A stretch of DNA of 64,000 nucleotides from Orobanche coerulescens (GCA_033398695.1 CM065804.1:119717501-119781500); one strand, 5' to 3'; numbered from the stretch's first letter, positions 45,463 to 57,331 are shown. Notes: a model not told the origin generated them from the letters alone. Translations and numbers: made by a program.

Positions 45463-48400
45463 TGTAAAACTCCATAAAAATTATGTAAGCGTTACACTCA
45501 GTAAATATAGTTGTAAGATATCATCTCATTGTCATGAATAAAAACTTTGTTACGAACCCCTTGATGTTTCGATTGATTAATTGTTAATCGCCCAAATTTA
45601 AATTTTTATTATTAAATACTTAGCACACATAATTAATTAAATAACATACTAAAATAACTAATGGGCCAAGACCTAAAACATAAACTTAATAGATTGGGCT
45701 CAACCCAACATACTTTACAACTAAACTAACTAATAACCCAACCCACTACAATAATGATAACATATACACTTAAATTAATAAAAAAATATAATATACACAT
45801 ATTGTATAAGGGACGGCCAAGAAGGAGAGAAAGAGAGTGATGTGTTCTAGAGCCTTCACCCTCACCCATGACACATGTCCCTAATCTTCCATGCAACTAC
45901 ACTTCCCAAACCCTAATGACACACCATAAATACCTACACTATTACCTAGCCACCCTTTACATTTTCAATACAAAAAAAAAAAAAAAAAAAAAATCTGCAC
46001 ATAGGAAGAGAAAGAGAGAAGGCCGAAAATTTAGATGGAGGAAAAAGAAGAATTCAAGCAAGAATAGGTAATCCAACTCCCTATATCTCCTTCTATAATT
46101 TGTAGTTATAAACCTTCATATACTAACTTAAATCTCATCATGCAAATAAACTACACCTGGTGTAATGTTGGTCATGGCCGAAACCTTGTAGAGGTGAAGG
46201 GAATCATCTTCCAACTTATGAGACTTAGAACCAACCGTAGCACCGAGAAATCGAGGTGGGTGAAAATCTTTTCAAAGTCCTAAAAGTAAATAAATTTTTA
46301 TTAATTTAGAGGCATGTGCAAATCTGAAATCTTCAAAATATATTATTGAGAAACATGTTAAGATATTCATGTTAAAATATATGCTATTATTTTTGTGCTT
46401 AGAAATGTATCTCTTGTTTTCCTTAAATTTTAATTCAAAAATTATGAGTATTGTGAAGTATACATGAATCTGAAAATTTATGTCAATGCATGTATGTTTA
46501 TGGCTATATTAACATGCATTATATTTTGTTTGGATTTAAATTACAACCGATTTGGTAGATGAATTTCGAACTATGTGAAAAATTGTAGATTTCATGTCTT
46601 CTTCAAAATTTTAGTAAAACTCTACCAAAATCTGGAATTTTGTGTTATATGATTATGTTATGGTATTTGGATAACTTATTTGTGGCAAAAGACGGGACTT
46701 GAAACAAGTAAACGAAATTTAAGAGCATAAATTGTAATTAATGAAAAATTATGGACTAATCTGAAAATTCCGAGAATTAACTATTATGGACCGTGACTAA
46801 CATGTATTTTAACTTATATAAGCTGTCCATAAAGTTTCAAACAAATCGGAGTTCGTTATCTAAGCTCATTAGTCAAAAATATAATTTTCAAACAATTCCG
46901 GGGTCAAAATGAAAGAAATCAAGAATTCTGGACCAAGTCCGAATATTCTGGAGTTTTTCACAAATCTGGAATTCCAGGTTCACTTTTAACCATCTCGTAA
47001 AATTTCATTACCTTCCGATCTAAATTTAAAGCCCTATAGGCCTCGGAACGAATTTGTTAAATTTTGGGGCAAATTTGTACTTTCTGGAAATTTCAGTCCC
47101 AAAACTAAATTTCCGAATCTCTTCTTAAATCTGAAGTCGAGTAAATAATTTTGACTCCCTTATAAATTTTCACGACCATCCGAATTCATTTCCTACTCCC
47201 GAAATACTTAGGCTCAAACCTAAGGGTTGAATCGTCTTTTCAACCAACTTTAGAAAAATTCTCAACTCCGTATCATTGAACCTACTAGTCCAATATATCT
47301 GAATTGAACCCCTATAACCGTCAACAGTTCATAGGAAATATTTCTAAATTAATATACAAGTCCTATTCTTTATTACCCATGCCACAAATATAAGTAACTA
47401 TAACACATGCATAATCAAAAGACGCAATCGTCATATCTAACCGAACATATAAGTGCTGCTACGTGCAATGTGTCTAACTGACAATAATTGGTCGGGAATT
47501 AAGTGCTATACAAACAAAGTGCCATGGGCGGGACCACCCTCTAACTCTATCGGGACAAAGTGCCACGTCGACAGACGGGGGCCACCTCTTGAACCCATAC
47601 GAAACAGAGCGCCGACCTAAAATCCGGGGGCCACCTCTTGAACTGTAGGATCGACCTCTAGGATCCTAAATCGAGTCAGGACGGTTAGATCAAGTCTTGG
47701 ATCGAGCAGCACGACTGCGGTTCATGAACAAGGCTGCCGTTGTTGCTTATTCCCATAACCGAGGAACTGAGTGTTTTGAGGGACTTGGGTCGTAGAATTA
47801 GGGTATAATCATGATTATGGTGTGATCTGGGCATTCACCCACACCTAAGGACACACCAAGCCCAGATAAGAGATAAAAAAGCACATGTTAAGTGTGAGAG
47901 CGGAAGCTCAGCTACTGGGGCGACGGTCCAATTACTAGGGCGACGGCCTATACTGCTAGGAGTCATAAGGAGAGCCTAAGATCCAAAGTCCACATAGGCA
48001 GGATCCGAAGCTGAACTGACTAACTAACTGACGGATTTTAACATCTTTCCACGGGGACGGAATTTTAAATTTTAAACTACTGAAAGATAGTTTTTCGTAA
48101 GATTATCGGTATACTCTTGAAACATTCTCTCCTCACTTGTAATTTGACAAAGTCATACATCACTTAAAATTTTCAAAGGGAAGTAAGTCACACTCGCACA
48201 CGTCCACCCACTCACTGAGACCTTTTTATCTCACCCCACCATTTTCCCTTTTAAACCAGAAAATGAGCAGACAGCAGAAGATGAAGAAGACTTCGTGGAA
48301 GAGACCGACTAGAAGACCTGCTGTCAAGACTTAGAAATTCTGATGTTATTCCAATTTGTATTAATTATGTATGCTTCATACTTTAGATCGTTTTGGTATT

Positions 48401-48606
48401 TCCGCTGCAAGTTTGAAATTTTGTAATTCGGGTATCAACTTTCGTTTCAACGAATCTTAGAATCATCAGGCTAAGATCGTTATTTTGAAATTTTATCCTA
48501 CCGTTATTTAGCTTCCGCTAATTATTTCTGTACTTTTATTTCAATAATCTGATTGATCAACCAGTGCGTCGCGCCCTCGTCTTTCCCGATGTTTGGGGGC
48601 GTGACA
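45463..48606 (+). repeat. Y 3' LTR (3144 bp)
   Basis: It runs TGTAAAACTCC to GGGGGCGTGACA. A TATA-like CCATAAATACC lies at 45924. An A-run of about 24 lies near 45970. GGGGGCCACCTCTTGAAC is present twice (about 47577 and 47625). The GGGGGCGTGACA end and several 3' blocks (GAGCAGCACGACTGCGGTT, GATAAGAGATA) are shared with X LTRs although the 5' ends differ. No gene is present. Confidence 0.92.
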
Positions 48607-48611
48607 ATTAA

Positions 48612-50516
48612 AAATTGAAACAGAATAGAATCTTAAAGTATGAGTCCTAGGGATCAAAATGTAACTGGATTCATAATTCTCGGAGTTAAAATGAATCCAA
48701 ACAAACTAATCAAAATTATAAGACAAAAACTAAATAAAAATAATAATAATAGTACTTAAATTTCGGAAGGGCAGAACTGTAATTTATGGAAAGAAAAATA
48801 TCCATGCAACTTACGAACTCAATTCCTCACATCATAACAGACTTTTCACTATAAAGTTCGAAATTCTCGGACGTCTAGTTAGTCCATCCCGTCTTAACGA
48901 TAGTTTTGTAAAAATAGTAAATAATACTTAAAACTCGAGAGGGCAAGAGTGTAATCTCCGAAAGGTAAAACTTTCATACAGCTTCTGACCATTAATTCCT
49001 ATATTACAATGGACTTTTCACAATAAAGTTCATAATTTCAGAAAATAACATATTCGTACCGAATCATCCAACTTCATATAATTATAATAAAAATAATAAT
49101 AATATTTGAAAGAAGGAAGGGCAGAATTGTAAATTCTGACAGGTAAAACTTTCATGCAATTTATGACCGTCAATCCTTACATCATGATGGATGTTTCGCA
49201 ATAAAGCACATAAATTCCGGACATATAAATATTATGTACCGAATTATCAAGTTTATGAATTATTATAAAAACATATTAAAAATTTCATAAGACACCATCT
49301 GATCACCGACCGATTGAATTAATTCCTCTAAATTATCCAAGTCTAGTTATTATCAAATAAAAATACTGACATCTCATAATATGCATGATCGTTGTTAATC
49401 ACTATATTAACCGTTGATCAATAGAATCGAGAGTAAGTACTGTGCGGAGCTAAGTGTTACGACCATCGGGTGGAAGCCACTGCTAGACTTCGTACGAGTA
49501 CCTATAGAGTCCCTTTCCTATCTATCCACATTGAGGGGCGGTTAGTCTAAGTCATGATTCGAGCAGCGTGGCTGCGATTCTAGGCAAAGCTACCGTCGTA
49601 TCCTATTCCCGTGAAGTCAAAGGACGGATTGTTCCTAAGGTGATTGGGTCGTAGAATTCGGATATAGTCGCGATTATGATATGATCCGGGCGTAGACCCA
49701 AGCTAAGGACATATCGAGCCCATATAAGAGATAGGGCAGCACGTCACCAAGCGTGAGAGCGATAAGCTCAAATGCCAATGTTATAGTGACGGTCCGACAA
49801 ATGCCCAAGGCTACATTCATTAAACCAAAGGTCGTGGCGATAGTCAAAGGCCAAACATTGATAATGGTCTAAGATGTTATAAGGAGGCTACGGGACTTAG
49901 TCATATAGACGACCTCCCGAAGCTAAATATTCACTGGGCGCTCGATGCCGCACATTGTCATACCCAACAACAATTTACGGAGATTGACTGTACACTCATA
50001 TTGCAATTCTTTGTATTACTTTGAAAACATGCACCACCTATTAAGTATATTATTTTCAAACATGGGAGAAAATATATTATGTCTCAAAATAAGTATATAC
50101 ATATAAATTCATAAAATATTCAAACCCAACTCACTGAGAATCCATTATTCTCACTCCACTTTGCTTTTTCTTAAACCCTACTAGATGAAGAAGACCAAGA
50201 GGAAGAAGAGGCAGATGCTGATGAGAAGTGAAGTCTGACCTCAAGTATTGCCAACAAGACATAGGAATCGTGGAGCTGTATTACCGTTTCTTTTATTCTT
50301 GTGTCAAACTATACTCTTATTTCCGTTGTAACCATTTGTACTTTGATGTAATAATTCCGTTGTACTCATGAATATTTCTTTTCTATCGAATAATCAGTCT
50401 TAATTCATTGGGCTAAGATCTAGCACATGCATGCTTGCTGGGAATTTATTATCACAAACATTATTTAATACGTTAACTGTCACGTTCTCGTCCAACCCCG
50501 ATGTGGGGGCATGACA
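48612..50516 (+). repeat. X2 5' LTR, part after Y
   Basis: It resumes after the ATTAA duplication and ends GGGGGCATGACA at 50516. It holds three AT-rich units with starts near 48769, 48941 and 49129 (spacing 172 and 188 bp). The 3' third matches X1 (GAGCGATAAGCTCAAA, CGACCTCCCGAA). No gene is present. Confidence 0.85.
48721..49265 (+). repeat. Three tandem units of about 170-190 bp in X2 LTR
   Basis: Each unit has AATAATAATAGTACTTAAA, then GGGCAGAATTGTAATTTCTG-like, CTTTCATGCAACTT, TTTTCGCAATAAAGT and GGACGTATAATCAAT-like blocks. X1 has one unit in its first LTR and three shorter ones in its second. Confidence 0.75.
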
Positions 50517-50520
50517 GGAG

Positions 50521-50532
50521 TGGTATCAGAGC
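50521..50532 (+). promoter_or_regulatory. Primer-binding site of X2
   Basis: TGGTATCAGAGC is perfect, following the LTR end by GGAG. Confidence 0.95.
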
Positions 50533-51077
50533 TTGGTTTATAAGAAAGCCACTTACATCGAGCTTTTCTAGGATAAGATTCTTCGGACATTGTTGGAATC
50601 CCCACCTAGTATGAAGTAAGTATTATTGGACAACAAGACCTTTACAGATAGGAATCTCCAGAACCTAACTTAAGGCCTAATTCACGTTGTCCACTGGGAT
50701 ATATTTCAATCCATTCGCTATTCATCCAGAATGAGCATCAGCAATCAGTATTGCTAAATCAATTGAGTCGCTATACTATTCGTTTGGAATAGTAATGGAT
50801 AATTTAATCTTATTAAAGTTTCGTGTTGCTACGTACATCATAGTCAACTTAGCTACATTATTCGTTTCGAAGGCGCAAAGCTAATATTGCAAGGGATTAT
50901 TCGAGCCATCTGAATGGGGCGAAATCTAAACCTTGCAAAAACTCAAAAGATTTGCATTGAATTATTAAGACTTATCTCCTTAATAATTGCATATATATGT
51001 CTTTAGTTGCCTCTGTGAGATGCTACTTACTATTAGAATCTTGTCAGTTACTGACTTAGACCTTGGTTTTGGTAGGT
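50533..51077 (+). other. X2 leader between primer site and extra ORF
   Basis: There is no coding frame of note over 545 bp. It ends GGTAGGT directly before ATGGATCC. The GT-containing context could resemble a splice donor, but nothing shows splicing. Confidence 0.5.
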
Positions 51078-51203
51078 ATGGATCCCAAAATGGAGATAAT
51101 CGTTGAGCTCATGCGTTTAACATAAAAGGTCAAGCTCTTAGAAGAGCAGGCTACTTACTAGCGAGAGAGCTGGGTAGATCAGTATAGAGCGAAACTAAGG
51201 GAC
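51078..51203 (+). pseudogene. X2 coiled-coil ORF1, N-terminal part (split by Z)
   Basis: It starts MDPKMEIIVELMRLT, then a stop, then KVKLLEEQATY, another stop, and SWVDQYRAKLRDQD, where Z is inserted (duplication CAGGA). The Leu/Glu/Lys-rich heptad pattern indicates a coiled coil. The MDP start is shared with the ORF in Z. The C-terminal part is at 59204-59656. Position between primer site and gag is unusual for chromoviruses; Ogre/Tat elements have an extra ORF there, but this pol is not Tat-like. No known domain was recognised. Confidence 0.6.
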
Positions 51204-51208
51204 CAGGA
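51204..51208. repeat. Target-site duplication CAGGA of Z (left copy)
   Basis: CAGGA precedes TGTAATATCC and recurs at 59199-59203 after TGTTACA. Confidence 0.95.
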
Positions 51209-51430
51209 TGTAATATCCGTGTACTTTATTAATAATGTATTTTACTTTTGGTCATATTCGGTTGGGAGTTGGTTTGAGAAATTTCCATATTATATTGTTT
51301 GGTGCCTGGAATCGAGTATATATTAGAGTTGGAACTCGTATGTTGGTTGTTAGTGATTGTTGAGTTATGTGCCTATCAGGATGTGTTTGTTCAGACCAAA
51401 CTTCATAATGGTGATGTTGAGAAGTAGCAG

Positions 51431-51703
51431 TTAGCGCACGCTAGACTGTGTTGCTAGTTCGCGCTAATCATACATTTGTAGCGCACGTTAGTTGGCCATG
51501 GTAGCGCATGCCATTATGGATGATCAGTACATGCAGAGGTTTCTGGACTCTACTCGGAAAACTAACAGGTAGCGCGCGCTAACCATTACGGGTAACGCAC
51601 GCTAGCGCGGCCAGTGTAGAAAGTTCTGCACCGCCTTTCAAAGGCAGTGGACTTCCTTTTAGCCCAATAGTGCACGCTACTCCTTGCCCGTAGCACGCGC
51701 TAA
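51431..51703 (+). repeat. Palindrome array, TTAGCGCACGCTA family (Z 5' LTR)
   Basis: Copies include TTAGCGCACGCTA (51431), TAGCGCGCGCTAA, TAACGCACGCTAG, AGTGCACGCTAC and TAGCACGCGCTAA. The array ends about 10 bp before the TATA box. The same block is at 57554-57827 in the 3' LTR. Confidence 0.9.
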
Positions 51704-51713
51704 TCATGTCCAG

Positions 51714-51723
51714 TATAAATAGG
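51714..51723 (+). promoter_or_regulatory. TATA box of Z 5' LTR
   Basis: TATAAATAGG immediately follows the palindrome array. The counterpart starts near 57837 in the 3' LTR. Confidence 0.75.
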
Positions 51724-52972
51724 ACAACATGGTTTAGTTTACGTCATTTCTTCTCCATCCTTTCCTCCTCCGACGGCTAGGTGACCTGGGCATAGGGAAG
51801 TGCATATTTTGGCCGGATTTCACTACCCAACAACGTTTTGGAGTTCCTAGAGCAAAGTTAACAAGATCTTAATAGTATTTATCGTCCGGATTAAGGTAAA
51901 TCATTCGAAACCTTAATTCTTCATATTTTAAGTTTTTGTTGAGGTTTCATCCTCTAAAGTCTTGATATAGCCATAATTGTGTTGGATTATGATGTTGTAA
52001 TTATAATCCTTTACTTTTCGTTGAGGTCTACGGATTAAGTTCCAAGTTTTCTTTCGTAGTTGAGTATGATCCATGTTGTCTCCATGGTGTTCGATCATTT
52101 CGCGGGTCCTTCCATTCACAGTTCTTGTGTTGTTCCCAATTGAGGCAAGTGCTTTGATTGCGTTTGATGTACTTCGTGTGAACATGTGAAAAATGGGATT
52201 TTGTGAAAAGTGTTAATTTCAGAAAATATGGTTTGTGCCATGTGGTTACTGAGTATGTGTGAACCGAGTTAAAACCAGTGAGGGTCCCCTGGGATCCGAT
52301 AGGCCGCGTTCCTTACGGATCACTCGGTGGGGTTGTACAACTAGAGAGGGACTGACGAGGACTCCCTGGGGTGTGTATCTCGCCTGAGGTACAGGGCCAG
52401 TACAGCTCGGGAGGTTATTTTGTGATGATGATTATGGTATGATATTCCGGAATATATGTGATGGCACTGTGATTTGGTTGTTTAATCACTTGTGGTACGT
52501 ATTCATGAATCATTGTACTTGCACCGGCAGTTGCTGACCCCTTCTAGGTGGATATACTTGTTGTGTATTCAGGTACAGGTCTCAGTGGTGAGCCGGCGCA
52601 GGAAGGGCATGAGGATGATGAGCAACACTGATATCATGCGTTATTTTGAGTCGGTGGTTGTTTTGTCATGGTTAGAGTTGTGTTTTGGTTTTGTACTCGC
52701 GCGAGTACTGTCATATATGGTTTAATGTGTTGGTGTTAGTTGTTACTGATGTTTTTGGATCAGTTGTGAGTTGTTGTATGTGTTGTGATCCAGCAGGACC
52801 ATAATTTGGTATGCTTTGTGATGTACGTCATATTGGAGTAGATAGTGGTTTTAAAGTGTGGGAATGTCTCAGTTTGGTCGATGGTTAATGTCTTTTATGT
52901 GGTCTAAGCCTGGTAGGTTCTCTAAAAAGAATCTACGGCGCTGTCTGTAAATCACGGGGGTGTTACAGAAAG

Positions 52973-52984
52973 TGGTGTTGGAGC
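52973..52984 (+). promoter_or_regulatory. Degenerate primer-binding site of Z
   Basis: TGGTGTTGGAGC has three transitions from TGGTATCAGAGC. It lies five bases after the LTR, as in the Tekay elements. Confidence 0.75.
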
Positions 52985-54431
52985 TTAGGTTTATGGATAC
53001 CTAGGCTGTCGGTGCTTTGGGCCTGTCAAAGTTGAGTTGGTCGTTTGTTTATGATATCATTGGGTTGCTGCCATCTCGTGTGACCTGCGATATAAGTCTC
53101 TCTGAACTCTAATTCCTTCTGCCCAGATTGTTTTAGTCTCTTTCCGAACATGCTTGGATTTTGAGTTCCTCTTGTGAATTGTGTTCCATTGGAGTTTTGT
53201 CTATTGTTTTCCTTCCCTTACACGTCTAATGAACTGGTGCATGTTGACGTAAGGAGAAGGTAAGCCTTTCGATTATAAGCTCCCTCCTATGTGTGTGGTG
53301 GTTGTGTTGTGTTAATTCGATTAGCCCTGGATTGAGAGGCTGGAATTTGTTGATGGTATTAGGATTGTTGGGATGTGCATGAGTATACTATACGGTCCGG
53401 GTGAAAATAGTTACATAGCGTATATTGGAAAAACGGGAATATTATTGTTCCTACATTCCAACAAGAATAAAATTTTAAGCGTCGATTTTATTCGCTGCAT
53501 GAATATTTTTAAAGTAGTGTTGTGAGCTTTTTTCAAGCGGTAGAGACCTATGAACGTCTTATTACCTGGTCACGTATTTCGGCAAAAACTTTTTCTCAAG
53601 TCAAACATGTTGGTAGAAGAGGAAAGATGTTTAAAATTTCGATATTTGAAATGTAAATCCTTTAAACTAGTTACGACATTTTAAAACCTTGTTTGCAAAA
53701 CTTGAATGTTGACATGAGAAATAAAACTTCCTCTTCTAAAGTATTCATGAGTTTTGTGCAAAACGTGACTCGCCCATTATTTCCAAAAGATTGTGTTTCG
53801 GACATGGTATTTTGATTTTTGTCAGAAGACCAAAAGTTAATTTTAAGCATAATACGTGTGTATATGTATTCTCACCCTTGTATATAGTATACGTGCCTCA
53901 GAAATTCGACGTTCTAGTGTTGCCTACCTTGAGTACTCGGACATGTTTATTGAGTCCAGCGGTGTTACGATATGAAGGAGTATTACAAGTCTTGGTATAT
54001 CGAATCTTGATGGAAGTGGATGTGTTGGTGATTGTGGAAGCAATGATGTGGTCTATATGACAACGATTCATGCTACGGTGGAGGAGTACTATGATCAGAC
54101 GACACCCTATGATGCCTCCTCAGTAACCGAGTTGACAAGCGAGACAAGGGGCCAGAAAACATCTGGAAGTTTTTGGGCAATAGTGCTCAGAATTGTGATC
54201 AAGTTGATGGTGTAAACGTCATGTTGTTTTGTATACACTCGTGATAATAACCCTTTTCGCCGAGAGGTAGGATTTCAGTTTAGTTGTTAATGGTCCTTCA
54301 ATGATTGTTTGTGTGGTGTTGTATACGAACGAACCGATGGTGTTTGGAGTTGCATGTTGCCGTTTATTAGTAACCTTCGGTTCAGGTGCTGTTTGAGATG
54401 TGTTCACGACTGTTTTACTGAATCAGAATAG
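52985..54431 (+). other. Z interior, first part, no coding capacity
   Basis: The T/G-rich leader-like sequence has no retroelement protein signature in any frame. The frame 53791-54060 (89 codons) has no recognisable motif. Confidence 0.5.
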
Positions 54432-54660
54432 TTAGCGCACGCTACCTTGTGGATAGCGCACGCTAACGTGAGATGCAGAAACTACTGCATTTGACTGAGA
54501 GTTCGGCAGTGCATGCTATGCAATTATGTACGTGCGCTAAGGTGTAACAGTTAGCGCACGCTACGGATAGGGTAACGCGCGCTAACTGGTAGTTCGGGGG
54601 GGGCAATTATGCTGGAGGTCTCGTTAGCGCACGCTAATCTGACCGGCATATAAACTGGAC
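54432..54660 (+). repeat. Internal palindrome array plus TATA inside Z
   Basis: TTAGCGCACGCTA (54432), ATAGCGCACGCTAAC, TTAGCGCACGCTAC, TAACGCGCGCTAAC and GTTAGCGCACGCTAA (to 54637) are followed by ATATAAACTGG at 54648. This copies the layout of the LTR promoters and suggests a buried LTR fragment of a related family. Confidence 0.75.
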
Positions 54661-56336
54661 AGTAATCGTGATTCATCATTTCCACTCTTTTCCTTTTTCT
54701 CCGCGGGTGACACTGACTAGGGTTCGTGATCTTGACCGATTTTGTTCTGTTCAAAGATGTTTTGGAGTATAACATCTTCTAATCTATTGTTCTTCGTCGG
54801 ATCGAGGCAATTCCTTGATTTTTCTTGAGTTAACCATTTTGTAGTTTTTGTTCTTGATCTCATTTCCAACCCGATTTTGACGAACCAATTAATGTTAAAT
54901 ATTGTTGTTGGTCATGTCCTATGAATTGTATATCTGTAATTCTGATTTTTTCAACTCGGTTGATGATTTTAAGGATTATGAGAAACCGTGAACAATTAAC
55001 GTTCGATCAAATGTCTGTAAACTCTTGGCGAACAAATCAAACGATCAAGGGGCGTCCGATATCCTAGATGTTGGTAAGTGATGCTTTCATAATACGCCCA
55101 AATTATTGATACTCCCGATAATTGTGGCTTTGATTCTCTTTATTTTCTTGCTTTCCTTCTCTAACTTGGTAGATCTACGTATTAAGGACAAAACTCCCTT
55201 TGAGGAGGAGAAGAGTATAATTTCGGGATTCCTGCGCTTGTACAATTAGGGCCTTGAACCCTTATGTTTGGCTCTATTGTTGAATTGCAGAACTTGCGAG
55301 TTTGGTGGTACTGCAATGATTGACTTGATGTCCTAGCTTATCGTAATTGTGGTTTCCGTCATGTACTGGGTTCATGATCTCATTGTATAACCCCATTGTT
55401 GTTGAATATTGGACCATATTTCCTTTGGTAACTCATGATTCCACCCAAGGGAACCATATCTATTGTGTTGCGCTTCATTTTGATTTCAACTTCTGTCGTT
55501 AACTGAATTGCGTCACTACCAAGAAATCCTCATGATTTTAGTAGTCATTCCGCATTCGTCAGAATACTTAGAGATTTGGTCATCCGACCTTATGGAGTTG
55601 CTTGTTACGTTATTACCTTGTTTTCGTTATTCTAAATTTTGGGGACAAACTTGTTTGATTTAAAGTGGATCGTGACACCTGAGTTTTTGACTTCTTTTTC
55701 CACCCTAACTCTCTTATGTTCGGTGATACCTTCTGAATTTGTTCTGTGTTTCGGTTTTTGTCATTTGAACGAGTTGTGACATTGTTTCAGATGAATCTGT
55801 TCACAGTTGTGACTTTTCCCCAAGTTCGATTCAAATCTCGTTAGTCCTATGCAAAATGAATGTCTTTTAATTCTTACAAGCCCACTTGATGTCTTGAGTT
55901 GAGGCTTGAACTTCGGAGTTGTTTGATTATTGTCGTCCAGTTGTTGTTGTTCGATCAATGTTGTTCGATCATTGTGGTTCGATTATTGTTTCTCGATCTC
56001 ACATCGTGATTATCGAGCATCTGATTTTCCATAAGATTCAAGTACTCGTCCCAGTAAGTCATCTTCCAAACCTTTGAGGTTGTCGTAATTATAAACTTGT
56101 TCAGCGTGAAGCTCACATTTTGATTATTGTACTATCTGGATTATCAACCGTAGTGATTCATGATTGTTGTATTTCGTAAACATTTATGCGTATTGAATTG
56201 GACTAAAGCGACTCTGTACGGCATGGAGCTTTCGAATGCTGTCAGCAACCGATAACGTGTGTTATCTAGGGTTGCCCTGCCTTGATTGTTTTATATCCTA
56301 TGTTTTGAGACGAAACTTAATTAAAAAGGAGTGGGA
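54661..56336 (+). other. Z interior, middle part, LTR- or leader-like, no gene
   Basis: No protein signature is visible. Short GATTATTGT / TTGTTCGATCA repeats lie at 55950-55997. The stretch ends GACGAAACTTAATTAAAAAG then GAGTGGGA before TGTAACA at 56337, which resembles a Tekay 3' end plus LTR start. Confidence 0.45.
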
Positions 56337-56779
56337 TGTAACAATCTTATTTTACCGTTTGTTCCATTTCTTTTGAATTATTTTTATTTCTTTGGTTCGA
56401 TAGTCTCGACGATTAACATCTGAGAGATGGTCATCATATTTTGACATCGAGTGGGAATACAGAGAGTCCTTGATTGCATCTTTTAGCTTGACCAATATTT
56501 TGGTCATATGCATGCCATTGATAAACTCGATCCTTATCGGGAATCTTTGCGAGTCTGTCATCAAGATTTTCATCACTATTATTGTTATTGCTGTAGCGGC
56601 GAGGGATAATTGATACTGAATAAAGGCACCGCGATAATAGCGGCTACTAGAAACAACTGTAGCACCACTAGGACCACTGACTTAAAGTCGGTTTGATGTG
56701 TATATAAGACCCTGAGAGGTATTCTCACAGTAGAATTAAGACATTTACTGAAAGGAAACAGTTGAATGATCTTGTAAGT
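56337..56779 (+). other. Possible LTR fragment and promoter before Z ORF
   Basis: It starts TGTAACAATCTT after a purine-rich stretch. A TATA candidate TGTATATAAGACC lies at 56698, only about 80 bp before the ATG of the coiled-coil frame at 56780. Confidence 0.4.
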
Positions 56780-57152
56780 ATGGATCCTACTAAGCATACT
56801 GGTTACTTAGAGCATATCAGTTATCTAGAGGTCGTAGCACAATTACATCAGGATGCAAGTCAGACTGCACAAGAAGCAGCTACACGGGAACGTGAGCATA
56901 CTCCACAGCTAGAAGCTCAGTTGGCTGTAGTACAGCGTACTCTTCGAGAGAAGGAGGCACAGTACACTCAAGAGAGAGAGAGAGGCCCTCCACAATCAGA
57001 TCCAGCAATAGAGGGAAATGATACGGGCCAACGCTAACGAGATCCTTGCTATCCTCCCAGCGGCCCCAATCCCGGTCGCAGAGGCCTTAGAAGATCACGA
57101 AGAGGACCCAAAAGAAGAGGTCGAAGACAACTCTGTCATTTTTAACCCATGA
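56780..57152 (+). pseudogene. Z coiled-coil ORF1 (MDP start, acidic tail), one frameshift
   Basis: MDPTKHTGYLEHISYLEVVA starts it, then LHQDASQTAQEAATREREH, QLEAQLAVVQRTLREKEAQY and the Arg/Glu run QERERGPP. After a single frame change near 57020 it reads ILAILPAAPIPVAEALEDHEE, continuing DPKEEVEDNS and ending at TGA, 57152. Total about 124 codons. The start (MDP in context GTATGGATCC) matches X2, and the EEDPKEE tail parallels EEDPEED in X2 and Y. It is the only credible coding frame in Z. With no transmembrane or catalytic motif, a structural or RNA-packaging adaptor role is a guess. The single indel means this copy is probably not functional. Confidence 0.6.
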
Positions 57153-57309
57153 GATATGCTAATAGGGCATGCAGCGTATCAATGTTTTCTTATAAATATG
57201 TACTGGTGTAATGTTTATGATTTAAAAATAAAATTTTTGCATGTATACGATTTATGACTCGAATATATCTTACAACGACCCTCTTCCTGTTTCAAGTTTC
57301 GAGGAAGAA

Positions 57310-57331
57310 ACTTCTTTTTAGAGGTTAAGGG
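57310..57331 (+). promoter_or_regulatory. Polypurine tract of Z
   Basis: CTTCTTTTTAGAGGTTAAGG leads into the LTR start at 57332. The upstream GAAGAAACTTC block is shared with the Tekay elements. Confidence 0.75.

Larger units (their letters stand above)
38845..48606 (+). mobile_element. Y: Ty3/gypsy chromovirus (9762 bp), 5' LTR truncated
   Basis: It is flanked by exact ATTAA duplications (38840-38844, 48607-48611). The 3' LTR is 3144 bp (45463-48606); the 5' LTR is only about 1.1 kb because of two deletions. It encodes an extra coiled-coil frame, gag, protease, RT, RNase H, integrase and a chromodomain-like tail on the + strand. It is inserted in the X2 5' LTR. Loss of the LTR end and primer site means the deletions happened after insertion. 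Confidence 0.93.
51209..52967 (+). repeat. Z 5' LTR (1759 bp)
   Basis: It matches 57332-59198 except for a segment of about 105 bp present only in the 3' copy (58224-58328). A palindrome array is at 51431-51703, with the TATA box TATAAATAGG at 51714. The - strand frame at 51928-52185 is not conserved in the other LTR and is not credible. Confidence 0.94.

Noticed and set aside
50533..51080. Intron-like splice donor before the MDP start in X2 (GGTAGGTATGG) and Z (TTGTAAGTATGG)
   Set aside because: GT-containing contexts are present, but no acceptor or branch point could be supported, and the ATG context alone explains the similarity.
51431..51703. Possible CRISPR-like or satellite array of palindromes
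   Set aside because: Spacing is irregular, units are diverged, there are no unique spacers of constant length, and the context is a plant LTR promoter.
51928..52185. 85-codon - strand frame in the Z 5' LTR
   Set aside because: It is not preserved in the 3' LTR copy and shows no protein features.
56352..56797. Overlapping - strand frames (74 and 70 codons) in the Z interior
   Set aside because: No motif is visible; the + strand has a clearer coiled-coil frame and promoter-like layout.
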